Position numbers and translations under genes: made by a program | Notes under the pieces: model-generated | The model's input: the letters and a program-made list of their open reading frames with translations, nothing else | The model's database searches: none | What the model was told of the DNA's origin: nothing | Part shown: one piece after another, positions 15,920-23,361 of the stretch | How the letters are laid out: each line of letters starts with the position of its first letter | Numbering within the stretch: position 1 is the stretch's first letter | Assembly (NCBI RefSeq): GCF_900155685.1 | Contig: NZ_LT732548.1 | Coordinates: 512,695-576,694, forward strand | DNA: 64,000 nt | From: Paenibacillus bouchesdurhonensis | Lineage (GTDB): Bacteria > Bacillota > Bacilli > Paenibacillales > Paenibacillaceae | Reading direction: 5' to 3'

Positions 15920-15990
15920 ACAAGTAAATGACCAGAAAAATGACTGTTGTATCAATAAACATGTAAAAAAGTACAAACGGGGGTGAGACG

Positions 15991-16440
15991 ATGGGAGCAA
16001 AACAACTCACAATGGGTATTTACGAGGTAGATGAAAAGGCAACAACAGCGGCGGTGGAAGAATACTTAAATGACGCAAGAGAGTACAGCATAACCGAGTT
16101 TGTCCCAATCGAGCCGACAACGACAGCAGAATACAGCGACATGCCAAGGGGCTACACAGGCACTACAAGTGATCAAACAGGCGACATAGCAATATACAAC
16201 ACAGACGAGCAGGAGCGGCGCAAGAGGCACATAGAACGGGTAGAGAGAGCGGTTAGTAGACTACCGCAGCGGCAACAGAAGTTAATACGCACTAAGTACC
16301 TGGAGGCGGACGGGGAAGAAAAGTGGGATTACGAAATAGCAGATGAAATAGGATACAGTTACAGGCACTATAAGCGCATCAAATCCTTTGCGATATACCG
16401 CTTAGCTACATCGTTAAGGCTAATTAAGCTGAAAGAATAA
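15991..16440 (+). CDS. ArpU-family phage transcriptional regulator
   Basis: 149 aa, GGGGGTGAG ribosome site. Its C-terminal half (VERAVSRLPQRQQKLIRTKY, then DYEIADEIGYSYRHYKRIKS) is a sigma-70 region-4-like helix-turn-helix, as in ArpU/RinA-type late regulators of Gram-positive phages. It sits exactly at the border between early genes and packaging genes and so probably turns on the late operon. A second protein of this type is encoded at 17174. Confidence 0.8.
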   Translation: MGAKQLTMGIYEVDEKATTAAVEEYLNDAREYSITEFVPIEPTTTAEYSDMPRGYTGTTSDQTGDIAIYNTDEQERRKRHIERVERAVSRLPQRQQKLIRTKYLEADGEEKWDYEIADEIGYSYRHYKRIKSFAIYRLATSLRLIKLKE

Positions 16441-16489
16441 AAATGGCCCTTTTTTGTCAGTACCAAGTCAGTTTTTATGAAATTAACCA

Positions 16490-16498
16490 TGGTACAAT
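16490..16498 (+). promoter_or_regulatory. Extended -10 promoter for the structured RNA
   Basis: TGG-TACAAT (TGn plus -10 hexamer) at 16490-16498, with a T-rich stretch upstream (16471-16476) but no good -35. It would start an RNA at about 16505. An extended -10 without -35 fits a promoter helped by the ArpU-type activator. Confidence 0.4.
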
Positions 16499-16504
16499 GA
16501 TAGT

Positions 16505-17113
16505 GTGGGAGATTGACCAAAGGACACCGATAGGGCATGAATGCCCTGGATACCCGCATGGACGGTAAAAGGATTCGGTGCAAAGTTCCTTATCATTTCC
16601 CAGCACGATTGATTATGTAAAATCCGATATGTAGTGTGCAAACTCATTCGGGAGGTGTAATCAATCAATTAATAGCTACACGCAGCAGTTGAAATAGTAA
16701 CTTGTGTAGTGTGGCTAACAAGCCCGAAGCCCGGATGGTACGACAGGAGCGCGTATTGTCCGGTGTGGGGCACATACGGTGATAACGTGACTAGGCTTAC
16801 CTGGGCACGATTCACATATAAGCCAAGAGAGGACGAAACAGAACGCCCTTGTATATGGGCAGGGAGTTAAATTCCGCAGCACCAGAGTGATAATCCAGAA
16901 AGCGATATACGGCGAGTATGGGAAGGATCGTGGGGTTCACGGTCGGCGCGGCTCCTGGGAGGAAAGGTTCTGCCTTGAGGCTCATTCGTTATCGATGTGG
17001 TGGCGGAATGGTAGACGCAACAAGGAACACAGTGGATAGTACGTTGAGTCAGTCATTTGGCTGGTAGCGTGAGTACAAATCTATCCGTGCAGGTTCGAAT
17101 CCTGCCCACATCA
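16505..17113 (+). ncRNA. Candidate large structured phage RNA (about 610 nt)
   Basis: No plausible protein frame covers this stretch, although it lies in a very gene-dense region. Many local and long-range stems can be drawn: AGGGCAT/ATGCCCT (16532-16546); GATTGATTA (16607-16615) with TAATCAATC (16658-16666); CTACAC (16675) with GTGTAG (16703); GGCTTA (16795) with TAAGCC (16819); GCCC/GGGC near 16844-16860; GATCGTG/CACGGTC (16926-16944). It ends in a tRNA-like domain and a terminator. Position, size and tRNA neighbour recall ROOL and GOLLD, large phage-borne RNAs of unknown function, but I cannot confirm membership. Confidence 0.5.
16994..17113 (+). tRNA. tRNA-like domain, atypical centre (Leu/Ser class-II-like ends)
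   Basis: The acceptor stem GATGTGG (16994-17000) pairs perfectly with CCACATC (17106-17112). The T arm GCAGG-TTCGAAT-CCTGC (17089-17105) is perfect. The 5' part (TGGCGGAATGGTAGACGC) is a textbook D arm of leucine-type tRNA. But the 70 bases between D and T arms give no normal anticodon stem and loop. They instead form GGATA/TATCC and a CAGTC-ATTT-GGCTG hairpin. At 120 nt it is too long for an ordinary tRNA and CCA is not encoded. It may be a tRNA mimic, a tRNA with an insertion, or the 3' domain of the larger RNA. Confidence 0.45.
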
Positions 17114-17136
17114 TTAATTCTAACCTTTTTTCTTGG

Positions 17137-17165
17137 CCGCTCCTTTGGGGGCGGTAATTTTGTTT
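17137..17165 (+). terminator. Rho-independent terminator-like hairpin after tRNA-like domain
   Basis: CCGCTCC-TTT-GGGGGCGG (17137-17154) followed by TAATTTTGTTT. It lies 24 bases after the tRNA-like domain and would end the structured RNA before the next coding frame. Confidence 0.55.
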
Positions 17166-17173
17166 CTTCGGAG

Positions 17174-17464
17174 GTGGTTAATATCGATAAAAAGCAGCTT
17201 ACGAAAAAACTAGAGCGCTATCACGCTTACAAGTTTGCAAACAGTCCTATAGCTAGTCTAATAGAGCAGGCGATAGATACTTTAACCGATGAAGAGGAAC
17301 AAGTGGTTAAATTAGCCTACATGAGTAAAAAACGCTGGTACGAATGGGAAATAGCTGGCGAACTGGGTGTGAGCGATAGAACCGCGAGAAGGATAAAGGC
17401 GAGTGCCTTAAACAAATTAATCATAGCCTTATCTGAACGCCTAGAGGAGGTTGAGAGCGCGTGA
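17174..17464 (+). CDS. Second ArpU/sigma-like phage regulator
   Basis: About 96 aa. The segment DTLTDEEEQVVKLAYMSKKR, then EWEIAGELGVSDRTARRIKA is a sigma region-4-like helix-turn-helix. The start is unclear: GTG 17174 is the first standard codon after the terminator, but GGAGGTGG (17170-17177) is better spaced for the ATC at 17183, a rare start codon. The frame is open back to 17057 through the tRNA-like domain, which cannot be coding. Together with the protein at 15991 it forms a pair of related late regulators. Confidence 0.65.
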   Translation: MVNIDKKQLTKKLERYHAYKFANSPIASLIEQAIDTLTDEEEQVVKLAYMSKKRWYEWEIAGELGVSDRTARRIKASALNKLIIALSERLEEVESA

Positions 17465-17607
17465 TGGGACTTGAACATGCGATATTAAACCAAATGCCTT
17501 GGTATCACAAACTATGGTTTATACCTGGGGTATTGATTGGTTTAATCGTGCTTACATTATGGGAATTCATTAAATCAAAGTTGAATGTCATTCGAGGTGG
17601 TGTTTGA
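17464..17607 (+). CDS. Small single-span membrane protein, 47 aa
   Basis: ATG 17464 overlaps the preceding stop, with GAGGAGG 12 bases upstream. Residues about 17-37 form one hydrophobic helix (LWFIPGVLIGLIVLTLWEFI). Unknown function. Confidence 0.5.
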   Translation: MGLEHAILNQMPWYHKLWFIPGVLIGLIVLTLWEFIKSKLNVIRGGV

Positions 17608-18000
17608 ATGTGTACCCACGGAACAACCCGACTTGTTAAGTTAAAAAAACGTCGATCGGTCTCCGGAAGTTTGTCCGTACCGGTGGATGATTGCATTGCA
17701 GATGAGATTCAATCTTTAAACGATAACGGCGTTATTACTTTGGGGTGTTGTTGCGGGCATGGTCAAGCTGGTAAAATCATTGAGTGGACGAATGAAGTTG
17801 GCAAATGGAAAGGATATGAGTCTCCGCCTCATGCGCTAGTTGACCAGAAGAGTATAGAAAAATGCAAGGAGCTGGGATATCGCCCGTTCCCCTATTATTA
17901 TGCAGATGGAAGTCAAAATGGAGTATGGCAAATACAATTAAAAACTGGGTGTTTAACTCCTGAAGATGTAGTTATGTGGGAATTGGGTGGTCGCCAATAA
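17608..18000 (+). CDS. Phage protein, 130 aa, unknown
   Basis: Directly follows the previous stop. The product has a CCCGHGQAG segment in LGCCCGHGQAGKIIEWTNEV that could bind metal, and an aromatic C-terminal half. I recognise it only as a type of hypothetical phage protein. Confidence 0.6.
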   Translation: MCTHGTTRLVKLKKRRSVSGSLSVPVDDCIADEIQSLNDNGVITLGCCCGHGQAGKIIEWTNEVGKWKGYESPPHALVDQKSIEKCKELGYRPFPYYYADGSQNGVWQIQLKTGCLTPEDVVMWELGGRQ

Positions 18001-18013
18001 GGCGGCTTTTTTA
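17992..18013 (+). terminator. Terminator overlapping a stop codon
   Basis: CGCC-AATAA-GGCG (17992-18004, with the stop codon in the loop) followed by six T (18007-18012). Confidence 0.6.
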
Positions 18014-18036
18014 TTTTATATGAGAGGGTGAAGGTG

Positions 18037-18207
18037 ATGAAAAAACCAACAGTACTTCCGCCACCAGGACACCAGCCAAAAGGAGAAGCGGAAAAGGAAG
18101 AAACGGTGTCAAGCTACGCCGCAGAATGGTGTGGAATGGTTATCTTTATGTGCATTGCTGTATTAGCTGTAGCGGGAACGTATAAGCTCCTGACGATGAT
18201 GTTCTAA
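18037..18207 (+). CDS. Small single-span membrane protein, 56 aa
   Basis: GAGGGTGAAGGTG precedes ATG 18037. A Pro-rich polar N-terminus (VLPPPGHQPKGEAEKEE) leads into one membrane helix (MVIFMCIAVLAVAGTYKLL). Unknown. Confidence 0.5.
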   Translation: MKKPTVLPPPGHQPKGEAEKEETVSSYAAEWCGMVIFMCIAVLAVAGTYKLLTMMF

Positions 18208-18235
18208 CAATAGTAATTAACATGGGGTGATAAGG

Positions 18236-18319
18236 TTGGTTGATATTATAGCTGGTGCGATGTTTTCCATGAATGTGGCCGCTTTAGTCTTTTTAGCCTA
18301 CAACAAGCATCAAGGATAA
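18236..18319 (+). CDS. Possible 27-aa membrane peptide
   Basis: TTG 18236 is preceded by GGGGTGATAAGG. The peptide (LVDIIAGAMFSMNVAALVFL, then AYNKHQG) is almost entirely one membrane helix. Very short, so support is the ribosome site and the lack of another use of this gap. Confidence 0.3.
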   Translation: MVDIIAGAMFSMNVAALVFLAYNKHQG

Positions 18320-18321
18320 AG

Positions 18322-18699
18322 ATGGACGCGATGGCTCTTAAACGATTCTGTTCCAAGTCTGGATGCAAGAGACTGACAGAGGGAAGGTACTGCTCAGAAC
18401 ACAAGGATTTTGTAGCAGAGGATAAGGCAACGCGCAATAGAATGTATGACCAACACATAAGAGACCAAGACGCAAAGAAGTTCTATAACTCCAAAGAGTG
18501 GAAGGCAGCAAGGGTAGAGAGACTACGTAAGGACAAGGGACTATGTCAGCAGTGCTTAAGAGAACGCCGCATCAAGACAGCAGACATGGTACACCATAAG
18601 AAGCCCATAAGAGAGTATTGGGAGCTGCGCCTTGTTGTGGCGTACATGGAAAGCTTGTGTAATAGGTGCCATACTAAGATTGATCATAGCAAACTTTAA
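18322..18699 (+). CDS. HNH endonuclease beside the terminase
   Basis: 125 aa. Zinc pairs CSKSGCKR, CQQCLRE, CNRCHTKI and the HNH core MVHHKKPIREYWELR identify the packaging-associated HNH family (HK97 gp74-like). These enzymes sit next to TerS and assist terminase in cutting concatemers at cos. Here it lies about 190 bases upstream of the small terminase gene, as in other cos-type siphoviruses. Confidence 0.9.
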   Translation: MDAMALKRFCSKSGCKRLTEGRYCSEHKDFVAEDKATRNRMYDQHIRDQDAKKFYNSKEWKAARVERLRKDKGLCQQCLRERRIKTADMVHHKKPIREYWELRLVVAYMESLCNRCHTKIDHSKL

Positions 18700-18763
18700 C
18701 CAACAACGCTTTACAGCGGTAAAGCATGAAATCAAAATAGGGTAAAAATAGAGTAGAAAAAAA

Positions 18764-18880
18764 TGGAAAATAGAGGGAGGGGGAGGGGCAAAAAGTTTTC
18801 GAAGGGCAACCCGAAGACCGCGTCCCCCCTTTTTTCACGCATAAATTCGTTTTTTGAATTTTTCAATGACTTTTTAGGAG
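18764..18880. other. Candidate cos/packaging site region
   Basis: The gap between the HNH gene and TerS holds a purine-rich block (AGAGGGAGGGGGAGGGG), then GAAGACCGCGTCCCCCC and a T-run at 18813-18836. In HNH-plus-P27 phages the cos site lies in this spot. No cut position can be read from the sequence; an ORF through this stretch is not credible. Confidence 0.4.
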
Positions 18881-18889
18881 GTGAACCCT

Positions 18890-19480
18890 GTGGGAAGGAA
18901 CGCAAAACCAGTGTCTCTGCAACTTGCGCAGGGGAATCCAAACCGACTCACAAAGGAAGAAATCGCAGCTAGGTTGGAAAGTGAAGTTAAGCTTGGGAAG
19001 ACAGAACTAGATCGCTTGAAACCCCCGTCATTCGTGAAAGATGACACTATAGCCTTCGCGTATTGGAAACAGTTTCTGAAAGAATATAGAGAGGCTGCCA
19101 AACAAGGGATTGAATTGTTGACGAGTTCTGATGTCAGCATGTTGGCACTTTATTGTAAGACATATTCTGAGTATGAAAGACTGTTAAAATCGTACCAAAC
19201 TATCGATAAAATCGCTTATAACAGCGTTGAATTGGATGAATATATCGAGGAAAGTGAAGAGTTTAATACCCGTGTTAAAAAGCAATTGAGGGCGATGGTT
19301 GCCGTAGATGGATTGCTGAGAATAGAAACAGCCATCAACAAAAAGATGGACATGCTCATCAAAATGCAGGATCGTTTATTCCTGAACCCACTTGCTAAAG
19401 TGAAGAACGTACCTAAACCTAAGAAGGAAGAAAAACCACCAAGCAAGTTTAGTAAGTTCGGTGGTGGACGCATTGGATAA
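18890..19480 (+). CDS. terS: Terminase small subunit, P27 family
   Basis: GTG 18890 follows TAGGAGGTGA. The 196-aa product (MGRNAKPVSLQLAQGNPNRL...) carries the P27-type N-terminus and a helical body (FAYWKQFLKEYREAAKQG, LLTSSDVSMLALYCKTYSEY). The tail is Lys/Pro-rich. It recognises the packaging site and guides the large subunit. It overlaps TerL by 20 bases. Confidence 0.9.
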   Translation: MGRNAKPVSLQLAQGNPNRLTKEEIAARLESEVKLGKTELDRLKPPSFVKDDTIAFAYWKQFLKEYREAAKQGIELLTSSDVSMLALYCKTYSEYERLLKSYQTIDKIAYNSVELDEYIEESEEFNTRVKKQLRAMVAVDGLLRIETAINKKMDMLIKMQDRLFLNPLAKVKNVPKPKKEEKPPSKFSKFGGGRIG

Positions 19481-21242
19481 TTATCCTTTAAACGTCTTAG
19501 ATTACGATGATAGAGTTACTAGGTACGCTCTTGATGTGGTAAACGGACGACTGAATAGACGTGTAGGGCAATCTGAAATACAAGCCTGTCAAAGACATTT
19601 GAATGATCTCGAAAGGCAGGGTTCTGATGATTTTCCTTATGTATGGAATCCGACAGCGGGACATGAATTAATTGAGTTTGCAGAAAGTCTGACATTAGCA
19701 GAAGGTGAAGAACCTAAACCATTAACTCTATGGGGATTTCAAGATTTTATATTTGGATCGTGGCATGGTTGGAGAACGCTTGATGGTTATAGGCGGTTCC
19801 GCACTTCATATGTACAAGTTGCTAGGCAGAATGGTAAGTCTATTGGAAATGCAATACCGGCTAAATACTATGGTAATTTTGACGAGTATCAGTACCCGCA
19901 GGTTTACTGTACAGCTACAAAAGAGTTACAAGCTAGGATTGTTCTAAAAGAGTGTATTAAGTTCATAGATGCAGATCCTGAACTGAGTGGTAGTAAATAC
20001 GAAGAAGGGCTATTCACAGTAAAAGAATATGCAGGAAAGATCGAATGTAACCTTTCAAAAGGTGAAATAAGAGCCCTTGGTCGTGACACTAAGTCGATAG
20101 ACGGCTTTAGACCATACTTTGCCAGCGTCGACGAATATCACTTGCATAAGGATAACCAGATGTACAAGCTCCTGTCGGACGGTACGAAGAAGCTCAAGCA
20201 GTGTCTTATATCCGTTATTACAACGGCTGGATTTGATCTTAATGGGCCCTGTTACGAGCTATATCAATACTGCAAAAAGATACTTGCAGGAGTGGTTGTT
20301 GACGAGACTCAGTTCGTGTTCATCTGTGAACTTGATAGGGAAGACGATCTATGGGATGAGGACAACTGGGGCAAGGCTAATCCGCTTTGGACTGACCAAA
20401 CATTAATCAGCCTTCGTACTGATGCTATCAAAGCAAAGGAAATGCAAGGCGCTGAGCTGCGAAACTTTATGACCAAGTCGCTTAATGAGTGGGTGCAGTT
20501 CGCAGATGATCAGTACATGAATCTTGAACATTGGAAGAATTGCGAATCCGACATGACACTAGAAGATGTTCGAGGTCAAGATTGCTATTTAGGGCTTGAT
20601 TTATCGAGTGGCGGTGACCTTACATCCGGGGTATTGGAGTTCCCGTTAACTATTGATGGGGAAAGAAAATACTTCATTCATTCACATAGTTTCATCCCGG
20701 TGAAGCGAGTAGTTGAGCACGTTAGGACAGACCATGCCCCTTACGACATGTGGATCAGGGCTGGACTGTTAACGCCCACGGAAACAATGGGCGGCGTAAA
20801 AACAGACTACAAATATATTCTCAGTTACTTCAAAGGACTTATAGACGAATACGATCTACAACTCAAAGGCATCGCTTATGACCCTCATAATGCGGATGCT
20901 TTTTTATCTGACTTGGATGAAACGTTTGGTGTTGATTGCATCGAGATAAAACAAAGCGCGCGCAGTCTGAATGATGCCACTGTCGATTTTAAGTTGGAAG
21001 TCGAAGCTGGAAACGTGATCTATAACAAGGGCGAAAAACTTCTGTCGTGGAGTATAGCGAACGCTAAGACGGAAAGTAACAGTTTCGGAGAAATTAAGAT
21101 CGTGAAGGGCGAACCCGGAAAACGAATCGACCCTGTGGATGCTGTTATTGATGCGCACAAGCTTACTTTAAGTATGGTGGAAAGTGAAGTTGATGTTTCG
21201 GAATTTGCTGAATCTGATTTCTTAGACAAACTTTGGGGGTGA
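19461..21242 (+). CDS. terL: Terminase large subunit
   Basis: 593 aa from GTG 19461. The ATPase domain has a Walker A variant VARQNGKS (about residue 120) and Walker B FASVDEYH (about 220). The C-terminal RNase-H-type nuclease has YLGLDLSSGGDLTS (first Asp, about 375) and PVDAVIDAHKL (last Asp). It packages phage DNA into the prohead and cuts it. Length and motifs fit HK97-type enzymes. Confidence 0.95.
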   Translation: MVDALDNYPLNVLDYDDRVTRYALDVVNGRLNRRVGQSEIQACQRHLNDLERQGSDDFPYVWNPTAGHELIEFAESLTLAEGEEPKPLTLWGFQDFIFGSWHGWRTLDGYRRFRTSYVQVARQNGKSIGNAIPAKYYGNFDEYQYPQVYCTATKELQARIVLKECIKFIDADPELSGSKYEEGLFTVKEYAGKIECNLSKGEIRALGRDTKSIDGFRPYFASVDEYHLHKDNQMYKLLSDGTKKLKQCLISVITTAGFDLNGPCYELYQYCKKILAGVVVDETQFVFICELDREDDLWDEDNWGKANPLWTDQTLISLRTDAIKAKEMQGAELRNFMTKSLNEWVQFADDQYMNLEHWKNCESDMTLEDVRGQDCYLGLDLSSGGDLTSGVLEFPLTIDGERKYFIHSHSFIPVKRVVEHVRTDHAPYDMWIRAGLLTPTETMGGVKTDYKYILSYFKGLIDEYDLQLKGIAYDPHNADAFLSDLDETFGVDCIEIKQSARSLNDATVDFKLEVEAGNVIYNKGEKLLSWSIANAKTESNSFGEIKIVKGEPGKRIDPVDAVIDAHKLTLSMVESEVDVSEFAESDFLDKLWG

Positions 21243-21246
21243 GGAT

Positions 21247-21426
21247 TTGAGAAACATTATTTATTTACTACGGGATTTTGCGGAAGACATTTTCATCCTT
21301 GCTGGGATGGCGTTAATTAACGTGGCGACATTCCAACTTCATCAAACGGCTGGCATGTACTCTTTAGGAGTGACATTAGCCGTCATTGGGTTAACCATTG
21401 CTCGGCAGCCGCCAAAAAAGGAGTGA
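21247..21426 (+). CDS. Small membrane protein between terL and portal, 59 aa
   Basis: TTG 21247 follows GGGGGTGAGGA. Two hydrophobic segments (AEDIFILAGMALINVATF and AGMYSLGVTLAVIGLTIA) suggest a membrane hairpin. Small proteins of this type often lie between terL and portal in HK97-like phages; role unknown. Confidence 0.6.
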   Translation: MRNIIYLLRDFAEDIFILAGMALINVATFQLHQTAGMYSLGVTLAVIGLTIARQPPKKE

Positions 21427-21435
21427 TGGATATAA

Positions 21436-22767
21436 ATGCTTTTCAGACGAGCAGTAAAAACCGAAAAGAGAGAGCGCGAGGTTCTAGAACTCAATGTAGA
21501 TGAGAGGCGCTTACTTGAGGTTCTTGGTGTTGATCCTGACGGTATCAATGTTAAAGGAAAGAATGCCCTCAAAATCGACACTGTATATGCATGTATTAGA
21601 ATTCTGTCTGAGTCTGTCGCAAAACTACCGATCAAGGTATACCAGGAAGACGAAAACGGGGTGCAGCGATCAGCGAAGCATCCTGTGCATCAATTGCTTA
21701 AACTGCGACCAAACCCATATATGAGCGCTTATGATTTCTGGAAGTGTATTGAAGCTCAAAATGATTTATATGGAAATGCTTATGCGTCGATTGAGTTTAA
21801 TCGAAAAGGTCAAATCGTGGGTTTATGGCCGATGGATACTAATCTAGTCAAGATAGTAGTAGATGATGATACGGCGGCTAGTGGGCTTGTTACAAACCGT
21901 TCTAACGTGGCATATCAAGTTAACCTTGGATATGAACAGCGGAAATTAACACCACATGAAGTTCTTCACTTTAAAGGTGGAGTAACACTTGATGGAATCG
22001 TGGGTTTATCACCCTTGGACTACCTTAAGGGGACGCTTGAAAATGGAGGCGCTGCGAGTCAATTTGTCAATAAATTTTTCAAGCAGGGTCTACAAGCACG
22101 TGGTATTGTGCAGTACGTTGGTGATCTAGACGAGAAAGCGAAGAAAAACTTCCGGGATAAATTCGAATCTATGGCTAGCGGACTAAACAATGCTCACCGC
22201 GTGGCTCTCTTGCCGATTGGGTACCAGTATCAACAAATCGCACTAAACCTAGTGGATGCACAGTTTTTAGAGAACACACAACTAACAATTCGTCAGATTG
22301 CAGCGGCCTATGGGGTTAAAATGCATCAGTTAAACGACCTGTCCAGGGCTACGTATGCCAATGTGACGGAAACGCAAAGGGAATTTTACACGGATACCTT
22401 GCAACCCAAATTGACTGGTTACGAGCAGGAGTTAACTTGGAAGTTGTTTCTGAACGAAGAAATCGACGCTGGGGTGTTTATACGGTTTAATGTCGATGCA
22501 ATCCTTCGGGCTGACCTTAAGACTCGATACGAGGCATACCGCATGGGAGTCCAAGGAGGATTTATTACACCCAATGAGTCGCGTGCGCTTGAGAATCTTC
22601 CACCTAAGGAAGGAGGCGACCAGCTTCTTGTAAACGGAAGCTACGTTCCAATTACACAAGCTGGAGCTGCTTATAAGAAAGGGGGTGATGGAACTGGACA
22701 AGGAGAAGAGGATGACGGATCAGAAGGAAGTTCGGGCGCTTCCGATAACTTTGGAAGTGAGGAATAG
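21436..22767 (+). CDS. HK97-family portal protein
   Basis: 443 aa. Clear family blocks: IDTVYACIRILSESVAKLPI, DFWKCIEAQNDLYGNAYASI, FKGGVTLDGIVGLSPLDYL, IAAAYGVKMHQLNDLSRATY. It forms the dodecameric DNA entry ring at one capsid vertex. The Gly/Glu-rich C-terminus overlaps the protease gene. Confidence 0.95.
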   Translation: MLFRRAVKTEKREREVLELNVDERRLLEVLGVDPDGINVKGKNALKIDTVYACIRILSESVAKLPIKVYQEDENGVQRSAKHPVHQLLKLRPNPYMSAYDFWKCIEAQNDLYGNAYASIEFNRKGQIVGLWPMDTNLVKIVVDDDTAASGLVTNRSNVAYQVNLGYEQRKLTPHEVLHFKGGVTLDGIVGLSPLDYLKGTLENGGAASQFVNKFFKQGLQARGIVQYVGDLDEKAKKNFRDKFESMASGLNNAHRVALLPIGYQYQQIALNLVDAQFLENTQLTIRQIAAAYGVKMHQLNDLSRATYANVTETQREFYTDTLQPKLTGYEQELTWKLFLNEEIDAGVFIRFNVDAILRADLKTRYEAYRMGVQGGFITPNESRALENLPPKEGGDQLLVNGSYVPITQAGAAYKKGGDGTGQGEEDDGSEGSSGASDNFGSEE

Positions 22768-23323
22768 CGAAGGTGAAGAGGGGAAGCGAACCATCACTGG
22801 GGCGATTAAATATAGCACGGAAAGTGCTGAGATGCGAGATTATTGGGGCGATTCATTCATCGAGACGATTGACAAAGAGGCTTTCAAGGATAGTTTGGCC
22901 GCTCGAAACGTTGTGGGGTTGTGGAGTCATGACACTGCACAGGTGCTAGGAAACACAAAATCAGGAACCCTTCGTTTGACCAATATGGAAAACGAATTAC
23001 GTTTTGAACTTGATATCCCAAATACAACCGTAGGAAACGATGCTTGGGAGCTTATCCAGCGAGGCGATGTTGATGGAGTTAGTTTCGGGATGAAAGTAAC
23101 CAAGGATAAGTGGTCAAGCGAGAAGCGAGAAAATGATCGCCTATACAAACGCAACATCTTAAGCGCCGAACTATACGAAATAAGCCCCGTTGCCTTCCCT
23201 GCGTATCCTGCGAACGAAGTAGCAACTAGATCGTTAGCTGAATTTAAAGAGTCGGAAAAGCGATCAGCGGATGAACAACAATTAAAAGAAAAGTTACTTA
23301 TTGAGCTTGACCTAATTGGTTAG
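22688..23323 (+). CDS. HK97-type prohead protease (S78)
   Basis: 212 aa. The catalytic His is in LWSHDTAQVLG and the Ser in DGVSFGMKVTK; the C-terminal segment (LSAELYEISPVAFPAYPANE) is typical. It trims the scaffold part of the capsid protein during maturation. ATG 22688 is preceded by AAAGGGGGTG; the start could be a few codons either way. Confidence 0.9.
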   Translation: MELDKEKRMTDQKEVRALPITLEVRNSEGEEGKRTITGAIKYSTESAEMRDYWGDSFIETIDKEAFKDSLAARNVVGLWSHDTAQVLGNTKSGTLRLTNMENELRFELDIPNTTVGNDAWELIQRGDVDGVSFGMKVTKDKWSSEKRENDRLYKRNILSAELYEISPVAFPAYPANEVATRSLAEFKESEKRSADEQQLKEKLLIELDLIG

Positions 23324-23334
23324 GCTCTTTTTAT
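23303..23334 (+). terminator. Hairpin with T-run between protease and capsid
   Basis: GAGC ... CCTAA-TTGG-TTAGG ... GCTC followed by TTTTTAT. The hairpin covers the last codons of the protease gene. It may tune read-through into the capsid gene. Confidence 0.55.
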
Positions 23335-23361
23335 TTCCCAAAAATTATATGAGGTGATCAA

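Noticed and set aside
16505..17113. tmRNA (ssrA) gene
   Set aside because: No tag-peptide frame and no GGGGC.../...CTCCA ends; size is too large. Only the tRNA-like 3' part is comparable.
17057..17173. 5' extension of the second ArpU-like frame
   Set aside because: It runs through the perfect T arm and acceptor stem of the tRNA-like domain and through a terminator, so it cannot be translated from there.
18763..18972. 69-aa frame overlapping the TerS start
   Set aside because: It crosses the purine-rich packaging-site candidate and the TerS ribosome site; low-complexity start (MENRGRGRGKKFSKG) and no ribosome site.
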